Shown here: piece by piece, positions 50,101 through 58,514 of the stretch
Layout of the letters: every line of letters begins with the position of its first letter
Position numbering within the stretch: the first letter of the stretch is position 1
DNA from: Xestospongia bergquistia
Taxonomy: Eukaryota; Porifera; Demospongiae; Haplosclerida; Petrosiidae
DNA: 64,000 nt
Direction: 5' to 3'
Assembly (NCBI GenBank): GCA_963965975.1
Contig: OZ014411.1
Location: forward strand, 25,465,249-25,529,248
Position numbers and translations under genes: made by a program
The notes under the pieces: model-generated
The model's input: the letters and a program-made list of their open reading frames with translations, nothing else
Databases searched by the model: none
What the model was told of the DNA's origin: nothing

Positions 50101-51746
50101 TCTGTCAGTTTAGTCTCTAAATAATACAAGTTAGATGTATAACAATTATACAATAAACAAATGCACACAATACTTATGAATTATATTAGGTTCAACCTCA
50201 TTAACAGAGTATGATGTCTTTGCCTTGTATTCTTATTGTTACTACTATTATCCAGCAACACAGAAGTGAACAAGACACAATGAAATATACTTGTGTTAAT
50301 TACAGTAAGCTACACGCCACAGAGCTGCGTGCCATGATTCTTGTAACACACAATATGTACTGGTATCAAAGCAACTATAGGTTTCTACTTATATACACGT
50401 ACATGTACATCACTATGTTACCGGATAACATTGTTCTAATAACAACTAAGCTGTTTTAATCCCAATTACTTTATATACAATACAATGCACAGCTAAAAGT
50501 TGTATTAAATTTTAACTATATCTCACCATTACAGAGAAGTTGGTGTTGTACCAGTTGTGTTATAAATGGAGAGAGATCATCAGCTATATCTTTATATACA
50601 ATCTTATCAAGCCTCAACCACTGGTGTTTACGAAGATAGAGTCTCACTAACAATCTCTGTGCCTTATCTAAAAAATGAAATATTAAGGTAATATTTTTAC
50701 ATATCAGATTTAGCTGAAGGCAAACACAATCAAAGATGAAAAGCATTAAAGTGCAACACCCTTACTGCAGCTATGGTATGTAACAGTAATATTGGGTAGT
50801 TTCAAGATTTATTCAGCAACATTTTAGTGATCACTGCCAATGTATGAAAATTTATAAATAAAATAAGGCAACAGAGGATTTCTCAAACTGATGCAATACA
50901 ATAATATCTATGTATGTTATGTTGGAAGCTATACAAAAGGTGTGTAAATTGACAATAGTTTAAACACAATGAATATGCATAAAAGGTTTTGTAAGGTAGG
51001 AGGGTCACCATAGACATTGTCAACATCATACAATATACAGCTGATTTTTGTTTATATCTTCTGCATGCATCAATGTATTACTTTGAAATGTACTAAAGTG
51101 GTAGACAAACAGTATATCTCTAAATGTTCAAAAGATAGAAGCACTACAGTTAGATCAATCCCAAGTTATGATTGTATGATTGTATGATTTTGGGAAAATT
51201 GTTTAACATTCAAATATAAGCGTTGCCATAAAGTAACTAACCTTCAAAGACTCACATCACTCCTTTACTTATGTTAGAGAAGTCTAATGTTGATATCAAT
51301 GGAGAGCTCAAAGTAAAATTACTAAAAACTTAAAGGCAAGACTGAAGCAAGGCAGTCAAAAGGTGGCTTGCTGTGTTCGCCCACGCAAATCACCATAACA
51401 ACAATAATAATAATAATAATTGCAATGTTGCGAGATCGTTTGTGTAATTAAGCTAGTACACAAAGCAGTGTTATATTTCAGTAAAATAGGACAATAAAAA
51501 CAATTCTATATGTGTGGTTAATAATCGTTATAGCTGTGTAAACTTACCATCAACACTTTCAAAGGACTGTAGTATGTTGAAATGATTTTTTTCAGAGCGA
51601 ACAACGTGGCCGTCAGGGTTGTCTGCGAGATATTGTAGAATAGTCTTGAAATTAGCAAGGTAGTAAGGAGTTTCGACAGACTGTTGACAATCTTCTAATC
51701 CATGGTCAACCTTTCTTCTCTTTGGACTTGCTACTGCTGCACACAT
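29630..51746 (-). CDS. FAN1: Fanconi-associated nuclease 1 (FAN1), short form without visible UBZ
   Basis: A structure-specific nuclease for interstrand crosslink repair. Twelve exons: 51746-51548, 50667-50527, 50116-49915, 42905-42771, 33882-33784, 33409-32749, 32549-32376, 32108-31869, 30948-30853, 30652-30551, 30103-29975, 29767-29630. All phases agree, giving 771 aa. The protein begins just before TPYYLANFKTILQYL, equivalent to the SAP-containing part. The TPR-like region includes GQWWERLTLNW. The VRR-nuclease has HAEGSTLSTLF, MWDIIF, GLPDLTLWDP and FVEVKGPGDKLSHKQIIWL, so the acidic residues and lysine of the PD-(D/E)XK site are present. Human FAN1 is about 1017 aa. The N-terminal UBZ region is missing, or lies in an exon not seen upstream. 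Exon 6 carries a Ser/Thr-rich insertion and VVDLTGEDDDE at about residues 377-387. Confidence 0.9.
30180..30270. repeat. Imperfect palindrome in FAN1 intron
   Basis: GTCAAGCCTGCCCA then AG then TGGGCAAGGC...TTGAC forms a long imperfect hairpin in GC-rich sequence. It may be the centre of a small MITE-like insertion; ends were not defined. Confidence 0.35.
34978..35180 (+). pseudogene. hAT/ZMYM-like transposase fragment
   Basis: Plus-strand reading gives SSYAPIAQALHNLPEDKQ then, after frame breaks, FVAIEKLSFLKYPGIREPEK. This is the motif common in domesticated and decayed hAT-like proteins of invertebrates. It lies in the FAN1 intron 33883-42770, on the opposite strand. Confidence 0.5.
35181..36330. 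other. FAN1 intron, unassigned
   Basis: Minus-strand reading around 35515-35380 gives an acidic stretch (SSNEAEFEAESEEG, FKNFESADTQEDTTSDFQ) like the N-terminus of some transposase ORFs, but no domain is recognisable. The rest is AT-rich. Confidence 0.35.
36342..36391. repeat. Perfect 12-bp inverted repeat (hairpin)
   Basis: AATACGACGCAA at 36342-36353 and TTGCGTCGTATT at 36380-36391 are exact complements separated by 26 bp. It lies 130 bp before a MADF-type ORF remnant, so it may be a subterminal repeat of that element. Confidence 0.7.
36522..38345 (+). pseudogene. MADF-type transposon protein remnant (Harbinger-like)
   Basis: ATG at 36522 opens MEEGLIEAVREFN, a stop, then SFKDIKAKENAWKEVATKV. 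Further on come VGEPVEECMRKWKNLEIDL and lysine-rich shifted pieces, and ESMIVRSLKGMEERGAE at about 38185. The order MADF, then ECMRKWKNLR, then a basic stretch is that of the DNA-binding accessory protein of Harbinger-type elements. Several stops and shifts show it is dead. Confidence 0.6.
38346..39780. other. FAN1 intron, no gene seen
   Basis: AT-rich. Short open frames have no recognisable motif. A TGAAAATACTTGAAATTATC repeat occurs twice near 38746-38780. Confidence 0.45.
39785..40680. repeat. Two-copy direct repeat, about 390 bp each
   Basis: 39785-40170 and 40290-40680 share TTCTTTGATAGTTTCCAAAA, GTTCCTTACTAAATCCTCAA, CATTTATGTCGCAAGTGTTA and TGTTTATCACAGCAACAA. Both then continue into ATTGAGTTAA.TATTGTTT. 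Divergence is low. Family unknown. Confidence 0.85.
41056..41591 (+). pseudogene. hAT transposase C-terminal fragment
   Basis: ILDPRFKLKWCIDQVERQ is the conserved block ahead of the hAT C-terminus. After a linker, AAKYLSIPTTSAPVERLFSV and AGKFIQLEHCRLTDTVFEKL form the dimerisation domain. An A6 run at about 41417-41422 is one base short and splits the frame after GYWKEK. It is inserted in a FAN1 intron on the opposite strand. Confidence 0.85.
41737..42610. mobile_element. Rearranged piggyBac-type transposase fragments
   Basis: On the plus strand 41930-42035 encodes VLQNIVNETNGYARLCIG and WEKVLIDEILTFHYEPIT. On the minus strand 42446-42249 encodes MPRNHFFDIHHFLHFTDNN and YGDPNYNQFRKVKPVLTHL, the adjacent block of piggyBac transposases. 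The 41930-42035 segment recurs inverted at 42610-42455. The 41737-41927 segment recurs directly at 42125-42305. So fragments of one element are duplicated in both orientations. Confidence 0.75.
43450..44150 (+). pseudogene. Transposase-derived fragment with hAT-type C-terminus
   Basis: Pieces are SEPDPSFSDSNISDDMTESS, then RDLVQDFLSRNCDFLAKAAA, then ESMPVDDFWGKLARI and FMKGLLVLPHANANTERVFS. The last matches the hAT dimerisation signature (LPHSNADTERVFS). A stop at 43907-43909 and frame changes break it. It sits in the FAN1 intron 42906-49914. Confidence 0.6.
44860..47090 (+). mobile_element. Decayed tnp2/CACTA-like transposon with an internal tandem duplication
   Basis: A zinc-finger-like CPKCGRSYNDC is read at about 44850-44890. 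Further pieces include YLVDGCLFSEAVEGHSTPND-like text and VTGETILYRFIDLCGFDPVY, DLVIDVMHFLRLNLIHKVLS at 46500-46650. The spacing of D and H in IDVMH is like tnp2-type (CACTA) transposases, but the assignment is weak. Segments 45714-46440 and 46443-47074 are diverged direct copies of each other. Confidence 0.4.
47125..47172. repeat. (TA)n microsatellite
   Basis: About 24 perfect TA dinucleotides in a FAN1 intron. Confidence 0.97.
48032..48570 (+). pseudogene. PIF1-type helicase fragment (possibly Helitron-derived)
   Basis: SLVCLFATRLACDQFNTEML, then after a gap VFKIAIGVRVMLCRNIDLRK, GLVNGTIGTVLSSISDYHV and VNVQFDHISVPYMVERVKRR. This is the C-terminal part of PIF1-like helicases (GARVML.RN.D...GLVNG..G.V). 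Stops separate the parts. Helitrons carry such helicases, but no Rep part is seen here. Confidence 0.65.
48600..49620 (+). mobile_element. Ty3/gypsy-type pol remnant (RNase H to integrase)
   Basis: The RNase H part reads CNYSQLDKEALSLIFGIKNF and TIITDHNLLTIIF. Then comes an integrase zinc-binding region (ELHEIGISRMKAIARSH, CKTCQVCQEGKPFP) and the core DAHSKWPEIF and LVIDNGSQFTSQEFARF. The D...D pair of the integrase core is visible. A stop replaces an expected residue after PMYPW. LTRs were not found. Confidence 0.85.
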
Positions 51747-52012
51747 TGACTCTTAATATCACGTGGAACTCTCTGAGCATGCGCGTTGATGATAAAATAA
51801 CTATTGGTAGCATGAAACAATAAACTTCGACTAGTGATGTGTCATAATATAAACAATGTCACAGAGAGGATACATCCTGATCCTAAATTAATATCAGGAG
51901 ATAACACAATTCATTGAATAATAGAAATATTAATAATAATATAATTTAATAATTCAATATAAATATTAATAATGTAAATAAGAAGTATCAAATACACAAG
52001 AATTGAGAGTCT
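51747..52012. other. Spacer between nucleoside-hydrolase-like gene and FAN1
   Basis: 265 bp between two minus-strand genes, so it must hold the 3' end of the upstream gene and the FAN1 promoter. No TATA box is evident. Confidence 0.5.
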
Positions 52013-53389
52013 TTAGCACCACGTTTCCTGGAGAAATTGTAAAAAATCTTCTTTTACTAGTGACTCCAGACTATCTTGAGATACAAGCAAACGATCTGAA
52101 TCAGAATCAACAAAACAAAATCTCTTTCTTATTTCATTTTTACTTTTCCACGATTCCATCAAGATTGCTTTCTTCATAGACCATTTAAAGCTGTCTCTAT
52201 ACTCCATTAAAGAAGCCATTACAGGAAGAACATCAAAAAGGGGTTGTGCCCTATTATGATGAGTAGACTCCCACAATTTCTGTAGTTTAACTACATGTTC
52301 ATTAATACCTCTTTCTTCAAGTTCCTTTGCAGTTATCATTAGATCCTTGTTTTTCGCTGTTTCTGTTGTAATGAGGTACTTTTGTATATTGGGGAATAGA
52401 TTGTCAACAAAAAGAATATTAGCAGATTCAATATCACAAGCAACATTGAATTGGTTTTCTAACAATGTAATCGTGCCTGGTTTAAGAGCCCCAAACATAC
52501 CATAGAATTCACTCACTTTTTGTCTCATTTTAGCTTTTTCCATTCCTTGAAATAATTCTACTACTGCAGTTGCTGGACCACCAAGATAAATGATAACTTG
52601 TTCACATAATTTTAGTTTTATCTTTTCTTGTAATTCATAAAGTGGTGTCAACTTATAAGGTCTCATAAGTGATATGAATTGATTTTCTCTCTCATCAGAT
52701 GATAATTTGTTAAATTTTGAAATAAGACATTGGTATTCACATGGAGCAAGAATTTTCCCTTGATCCAATTGTTGTCCAGTAATTAGATCTTTCCTGTCAA
52801 ACAGGAAGTCCCAGTCATGAGCCACATCAGATAGTGGAGCATAAGGAGCTATACTACCATTATAGATAGTCACAGAGCTCAGGTTAACATTACAATTTCT
52901 TAAATACCCACTAATCCTAGCTGCTGAATCTTCTAAGAGTAGCTCTGCGTGTGACATGTTATTCTTTTCCCAGCTTTGACGAGGAATTTGGTCTGAAATT
53001 GACAAGTCATCTTGAAATGTTTTTGCTGTTCTAAAATCAACAGGTCTTCCAGTTAGAACAATGTGAAGTTTATCAACTTTTCCAGTTAATTTATCTTTAA
53101 GAATATGTCTAATAATGGCTACTGCAGCAGCTGGATTATCTGGATCTGGTGCATCAATAAATAAAACTAGTAAATTATTCTTGTTCGTTCTTCTCAAAGA
53201 CCAGTTAGATATCTTCTTAACATGATACAAACAGAAATAAATTGTTAGTGTTAAAAGAAGAAACATTAATGAGGAGAAACATAGTGACAGCGTGTCCATG
53301 TTGGAGTTTAGAATTTCCAGCCACTCCCAGTTATAATTATTAAGCAATGAATTAATATACGATGAATATATATCTCTCTTATTCGCCAA
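52013..53389 (-). CDS. Membrane-anchored nucleoside-hydrolase-like protein
   Basis: A single-exon 458-aa ORF in an intron-rich region. Residues about 33-56 form one hydrophobic segment (SLCFSSLMFLLLTLTIYFCL), likely a signal anchor. The rest resembles the inosine/uridine-preferring nucleoside hydrolase fold: an N-terminal strand with FIDAPDPDNPAA (79-88) where active enzymes have DxDxxxDD; VIIYLGGPATAVVEL (265-279) like ILALGPLTN; NQFNVACDIESANILF (312-327) like EFNxxxDPEAA; and PLFDVLPVMA (383-392) where enzymes have LHD. Several calcium- and ribose-binding residues are therefore changed and the usual His is Phe. It may be an inactive or altered-specificity relative. It may have arisen by retroposition; no poly-A trace was found. 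Confidence 0.6.
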   Translation of the reverse strand: MANKRDIYSSYINSLLNNYNWEWLEILNSNMDTLSLCFSSLMFLLLTLTIYFCLYHVKKISNWSLRRTNKNNLLVLFIDAPDPDNPAAAVAIIRHILKDKLTGKVDKLHIVLTGRPVDFRTAKTFQDDLSISDQIPRQSWEKNNMSHAELLLEDSAARISGYLRNCNVNLSSVTIYNGSIAPYAPLSDVAHDWDFLFDRKDLITGQQLDQGKILAPCEYQCLISKFNKLSSDERENQFISLMRPYKLTPLYELQEKIKLKLCEQVIIYLGGPATAVVELFQGMEKAKMRQKVSEFYGMFGALKPGTITLLENQFNVACDIESANILFVDNLFPNIQKYLITTETAKNKDLMITAKELEERGINEHVVKLQKLWESTHHNRAQPLFDVLPVMASLMEYRDSFKWSMKKAILMESWKSKNEIRKRFCFVDSDSDRLLVSQDSLESLVKEDFLQFLQETWC

Positions 53390-53858
53390 TGAGCTCCAAA
53401 ATATACTAGATCAAACTTTGACTAGGTGAATTAGAGGAAAGGTTCTAAGTAATAAAATAATACAATGGGGTATAGCATATATCAAGATATTATACTCATA
53501 TTGTGTATTTGTACATGCTCAAACACAATATAGTATGGGACACATATACTGGACACTAGTCACTGAATGTCTACTGCACCAGTAATATAGTTATACTATC
53601 TTCTTTATGTACAGCAGGTTAGCTGTGAGGTTTATATCTCATTGATGTATAGGTCATAGATGCCAGAGTATTCTAACATGTATGACAATACTTATATTAT
53701 TTACTGACCTTAGATATAAAGATTTAGGAACTTTTTGAGGAAGATCTATTCATGATTTTCTATCAATCAGATGAAGGTACAAATGTACATGCACTTTTCA
53801 TATAGAAAATGTAAACTGCAGGCAATAGAAACAAAATTCCTGTGTTTTCATTTCTTAG
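53390..53858. other. Spacer between divergently oriented genes
   Basis: AT-rich. 53741-53832 is one copy of a 94-bp direct repeat whose partner lies at 56042-56138. No gene is seen. Confidence 0.5.
53741..53832. repeat. 94-bp direct repeat, left copy
   Basis: Shares ATTCATG.TTTTCTATCAAT, GTACAAATGTACATGCACTT and AAAATGTAAACTGCAGGCAA with 56042-56138, with about three mismatches. The pair brackets the PDZ-like exons and the minisatellite. Confidence 0.9.
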
Positions 53859-56329
53859 TATAGTGTGGTCAGTGAGTGGAGTTGCTAGCTTGTCTGATTA
53901 TAGATCTTCAGCATCTACATTCACTGCGTCTAACTATATCCCTTATATAATAAAGTTGTATGGAGACATTTACTTGAGTATGTTTTTTAAGACAAATGTT
54001 AACTTCAGTTTATATATTAAAAGAGATCAACAAGGTCTCATTTGATAATAGATATTGTATTACTATATTATTGTAGGTGATACTGTTGTGAGTAATGTTA
54101 CTAAAGACTTACAAGCTAATAAAATTGGACTGATCCATCCTGGAGATGAAATAATGCAGGTAATTATAATATTTATAAGTTGTCTTTTGAATTTATTGCA
54201 CTAGTTGAACAGACATAATCTAAAAGATCTAATTCATTGTGAAGCTAGTGATCTATTACTTAATGCATAGTCTAAAGTTAACCTTTATCTATAAAAATCT
54301 ACTCAAGTAAGTATAATGTAATTTTAACATAATTATAACACAGTTTTAGCACATATTTTTAATGCAATCTTTAACACAATTTTAATAAAATTTTAACATA
54401 ATTTTGATGTAATTTTAACACAATTATAGCACAGTTTTAGCACAATTTTAACACAATCTTAACACAATTTTAACATTATTTTAACACAATCTTAATGCAA
54501 TTTTAACACAGTCTTAACACAATTTTAATGCAATTTTAACACAATCTTAATGCAATTTTAGCACAATTTTAACACTATTTTAATGCAATTTTAACACAAT
54601 TTAAATGCAATTTTAACATAATCTTAACACAATTTTAACACCATTTTAACACAATCTTAACACAATTTTAACACTATTTTAATGCAATTTTAACACCATT
54701 TTAACACAATTTTAACACAATTTTAGCACAATTTTAACACTTAATGCAATTTTAACACAATCTTAACGCAATTTTAGCACAATTTTAACACTATTTTAAT
54801 GCAATTTTAACACAATTTTAATGCAATTTTAACATAATCTTAACACAATTTTAACACCATTTTAACACAATCTTAACACAATTTTAGCACAATTTAAACA
54901 CTATTTTAATGCAATTTTAATACCATTTTAATGCAATTTTAACACAATCTTAACACAATTTTAATGCAATCTTAACACAATTTTAACACAATCTTAACGC
55001 AATTTTAGCACAATTTTAACACTATTTTAACACAATTTTAATGCAATTTTAACACCATCTTAATGCAATTTTTACACGATTTTAATACAATTTTAACATA
55101 ATTTTAATGCAATCTTAATGCAATTTTAACACCATTTTAACACAATCTTAACGCAATTTTAATGCAATTTTAACACTATTTTAATGCAATTTTAATGCAA
55201 TTTTAACACCATCTTAACACAATTTTAACGCAAATTTAGCACAATTTTAACACTTTTAATGCAATTTTAATGCAATTTTAATGCGATTTTAACGCAATTT
55301 AAACACTATTTTAATGCAATTTTAACACAATTTTAATGCAATTCTAACACAATCTTAACAAAATTTTAATGCAATTTTAACACAATTTTAACACAATCTT
55401 AACGCAATTTTAGCACTATTTTAATGCAATTTTAACACAATCTTAACGCAATTTTAATGCAATTTTAACACTATTTTAATGCAATTTTAACACCATCTTA
55501 ACACAATTTTAACACTATTTTAATGCAATTTTAATGCAATTTTAACACAATCTTAATGCAATTTTAACACCATTTTAACACAATCTTAACGCAATTTTAG
55601 CACAATTTTAACACAATTTTAATGCAATTTTAACACAATTTAAATGCAAAGACTAAAACATTGTTAGTCAAACATATTGCACCAAATAACATTTATGACA
55701 TCAATTGTTATGTTTAATAGAACTGAGTGTCCAGTTGTTCAAGTACAGGTATAAAACATTAGATAAGATGTATGTAACTAGCACATGCATCTGTATATTA
55801 ACACTGTATGTATGTTTATTTGTATCTCATTCAGAAAACTACATTAACAGGCAGTGACATTTATAAACTTGTGGGGATAGTGAAATATCAGAATAGACAC
55901 TACTCTTCATTATACACTCCACAGAAAACAATACTTAATAGTTCCATATCAGTAACAGTAATGTATGTGCAAAATTGTATTTTGTACAATCAATCACCAG
56001 TAGCATAGGTTACTCCTGTTAATACAGCAAAATCATTCAACAAGATCCATTCATGCTTTTCTATCAATCAGAAGAAGGTACAAATGTACATGCACTTTTC
56101 ATATAGAAAATGTAAACTGCAGGCAATAGAAACAACCACTGTCTATGTCATCTATTATATATCTCACTACAATGGACTACCTAACAGATGAAGTGAGGTG
56201 AATAGTATGTGTATACTATATGGTCAGTCTGAAGAAAATGATTTCAGGTCATTCAAGCATATATGGACATCATAACGGCAATGAGGGACAGGGGTCAACT
56301 CCCTTCTGGAAGTGGAGATAAAGAAAGAG
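53859..56329 (+). CDS. PDZ-like domain exons of an incomplete gene
   Basis: Likely exons are 53859-53977, 54077-54159 and 55835-55879, perhaps also 56248-56329. The first three join in frame: NYIPYIIKLYGDIYLS, DTVVSNVTKDLQANKIGLIH, PGDEIMQ, then KTTLTGSDIYKLVGI. The order strand, V..V...L..., GLIHPGDEI.., and T..LTGSDIYKLVG is that of a PDZ domain of the scaffold type. The usual carboxylate loop G-L-G is not evident. A start codon and 3' end were not found, so it is partial or a decaying gene. The fourth piece (VIQAYMDIITAMRDRG) is only a possible exon. The intron between exons 2 and 3 holds the 1.3-kb minisatellite. Confidence 0.4.
54315..55648. repeat. 11-bp-period minisatellite, about 120 units
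   Basis: Units such as AATTTTAACAC, AATTTTAATGC, AATCTTAACAC and CATTTTAACAC follow each other for about 1.33 kb with an almost constant 11-bp period. Variants are mixed, with some higher-order order of CAC- and TGC-ending units. It lies within an intron of the PDZ-like gene. There is no spacer structure, so it is not a CRISPR array. Confidence 0.97.
56042..56138. repeat. 94-bp direct repeat, right copy
   Basis: Partner of 53741-53832, same orientation, 2.3 kb downstream. Confidence 0.9.
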
Positions 56330-57124
56330 GTGAGGCTTCATTTTATCTCTCTTCATTAGGTGTAAGATCTTCAGGTATTTCTAATATTAATTTCTCAATT
56401 AATGTACACTGATCTTGTGAAGGGACAATGTCCTGATATTTGGTAGTTTGTTAAGCCTTTGTGACTGATAATATATATTATATAATTATTATATCGAAAA
56501 CCTGTTTGACTGGTATTTTTAACTTTGTGCTTATAACTTATATTTACCTGGCTTCTCTTGATGTACTACATTTTTACATTGGACTTTTTTTAAAAACTTA
56601 AACTTATGCCACCACTTCTTATAAAATTGAGACATAAAATCATGAATTTCCATTTTTGTATTAACTGTTATATAGACAGTTAGGTTGACCCTATATAATT
56701 AGCTATTTATAGCTACAACAAGGTAAGTCAAAAGCCATTGGCTTAAGAAAGTTATGGAGCACTTGAGGAACTAAAGGAGCTGTTATAAATTTAGATAATG
56801 AAGAAGAGTGTTTAAGGTAATGATTTTTTTTTTTTAAGCCCCTATAAAATTAAAATATGATAAAATTTATTATAATTAGTAGTGTTGTTCTAGTTTGCTT
56901 AAGTAGGGCTAGTTTTATTCTTGGCTCTTAAAAGTTACAGTATTTTAGTAGTATTAATTTTTTTAGCAGTCTCATTGATGCTATAGTAATCATGTTCATA
57001 GGTGTCGTTAGTTCACTGATGCTGGTAATCACAAACTAGCGTTAATGATATTCATAAGCGACAAACAGCGCGCCCCACAAGAGCATGAAGACAAAATCTG
57101 CAGTACATATAAAAGGAAATGAAA
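56330..57124. other. Noncoding, no gene seen
   Basis: AT-rich with T-runs. A GC-rich island follows. Confidence 0.45.
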
Positions 57125-57144
57125 ACAACCTTGGATAGGTTGTG

Positions 57145-57497
57145 TTGTGGGCCAGCGTTCTGCAATGCATCAGACCTCTGAGATGGTTACCAGCATACTC
57201 TTCGGAGTATCCGAAAGGCCGACTAGGATAGGGCTGGTAGTCTCCCTTTAAACGAGAAGAGGCTGGTGTATTTGTGGTTCCCGGTTCCTGAATGCGACAT
57301 TCCCTAAGAGCTGGAATCCCGTACGGCTGGTTTTAAGTTAGGGCGATGCTCCAGCCAGGATTACCTCGCGAAGACGAGGGTTACCAAGCCAGGTGGCGGT
57401 CCCAGCTAGCAATAGCAGGGAATCCTGGAGCCTAAGTGGAAGCCTGAGTGGGTGAGCGAGTAGGAATCGTTTGGGCAACACAACATGTTTTTTTTTT
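57145..57497 (+). ncRNA. Candidate structured RNA or 5' part of a retroelement
   Basis: A GC-rich island in AT-rich DNA with several perfect hairpins on the plus strand. Stem 57188-57194/57233-57239 (TACCAGC/GCTGGTA) encloses 57195-57210 (ATACTC, UUCG loop, GAGTAT) and 57211-57218 (CC, GAAA loop, GG). Stem 57348-57362/57421-57431 (GCTCC..AGGATT with AATCCTGGAGC) encloses 57364-57379 (CCTCG, six-base loop, CGAGG) and 57401-57420 (CCC, A, GCTA, GCAA loop, TAGC, A, GGG). The tetraloops are of the stable UUCG and GNRA types. T10 at 57488-57497 could end Pol III transcription. I do not recognise the family. A non-LTR element 5' UTR, a SINE or an orphan ncRNA are the alternatives. Confidence 0.45.
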
Positions 57498-58142
57498 ATA
57501 CTACGAGAATGTCAGCCAATCCAAAGTCAGTTCAACATAACACTAACTATAATAGATATTTGGTGACAACATCCGTGATGTCTAGCTCACTGATGACTGA
57601 AGATCTTCTCCTTGTGCTATCATCACAACATTGTCAATATTATAGTTTTCAATGGATCCTGGATAATAAGTTCCACCATTGAGTCAGTAAGCTTGTTTGG
57701 AATAACAAAACCTTTTTTAAATGTAATAGAAATATGTTTATAATACTTCAGAACATTTTCAACTTTTGATGTTTAATTTTACAATATTAATTGATCAATT
57801 TTTAGAATCACTTTACATTTGTCTAAATTGTAATAACTGTTTATTTGCCCTTTATCCACTTGAATTATGGCTAAGATATTAAAGCTACTTTTTCTCTAAC
57901 CAGGATAATATAGATTGTGTGTAAAATAGCAACATTATCCTATATTTCTGGATATCTTCCTGTAATCCATATCAGCTATAATTAGTGTACTTAATTTAAA
58001 GTGCAATGGTGAAATCTACTGGAAAGGGTCGTTCTTCCCCTTCAATGGTCGTTCTTTCCCTTTAAATGTTGGGAGCTAATTTCATACTAGGAGGTATCTA
58101 TTATGGCAGTTATTATTGATGTGACAGTATTCTGATTCCTAG

Positions 58143-58514
58143 TTCTACAGATTTAGCTGTACGACTCAGTTACACACTTCGATGTACTCTACCAATGTTT
58201 ATAACTTTATTATTTGCTGTGTCATTTCATCGTTTTATTAATAGAAAAGTTGTTGGTAATCCATTAGTTGGTAACGATCATCTGATTCAAATTGATAATA
58301 ATTATTTGCAGAATACATTGGAACAAACTGTTATTGCTATGGGCGTCCTCTTGGTAGCTACCACATATTTCAATGAACCAGATCTTGTAAAGATAGTAGT
58401 ACTAGCATTTATTATAGGTCGAATTTGTTCCTTATTGGATATGGTATTAATCCTTATTATCGATCATTAGGGATTACTATAACATTTTTCAATACTGGCT
58501 TACTAGCTATATAA
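58143..58514 (+). pseudogene. MAPEG family membrane protein (TMEM79-like), last exon with frameshift
   Basis: The acceptor at 58141-58142 opens STDLAVRLSYTLRCTLPMF, then VVGNPLVGNDHLIQIDNNYL, QNTLEQTVIAMGVLLVAT and VLAFIIGRI. The order NPL...NTLEQ...GR...GY is the MAPEG signature, as in TMEM79 and microsomal glutathione transferases. At about 58426 one base is missing (a T run). After it, in another frame, come FLIGYGINPYYRSLGITIT and a proper stop at 58514. Upstream exons were not identified. It is either a recent pseudogene or a base missing from the assembly; the rest of the frame is well kept. Confidence 0.65.

Noticed and set aside
54315-55648. CRISPR-like or telomeric array
   Set aside because: There are no unique spacers, the 11-bp unit is too short, the motif is not telomeric, and it lies inside an intron.
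57145-57497. HDV-like ribozyme, SRP RNA or RNase P RNA
   Set aside because: Some local motifs (CTAAG after a stem, GGGCAAC near the end) recall these RNAs. I could not fit the full P1-P4 pseudoknot or the family-specific core elements, so no identity is claimed.
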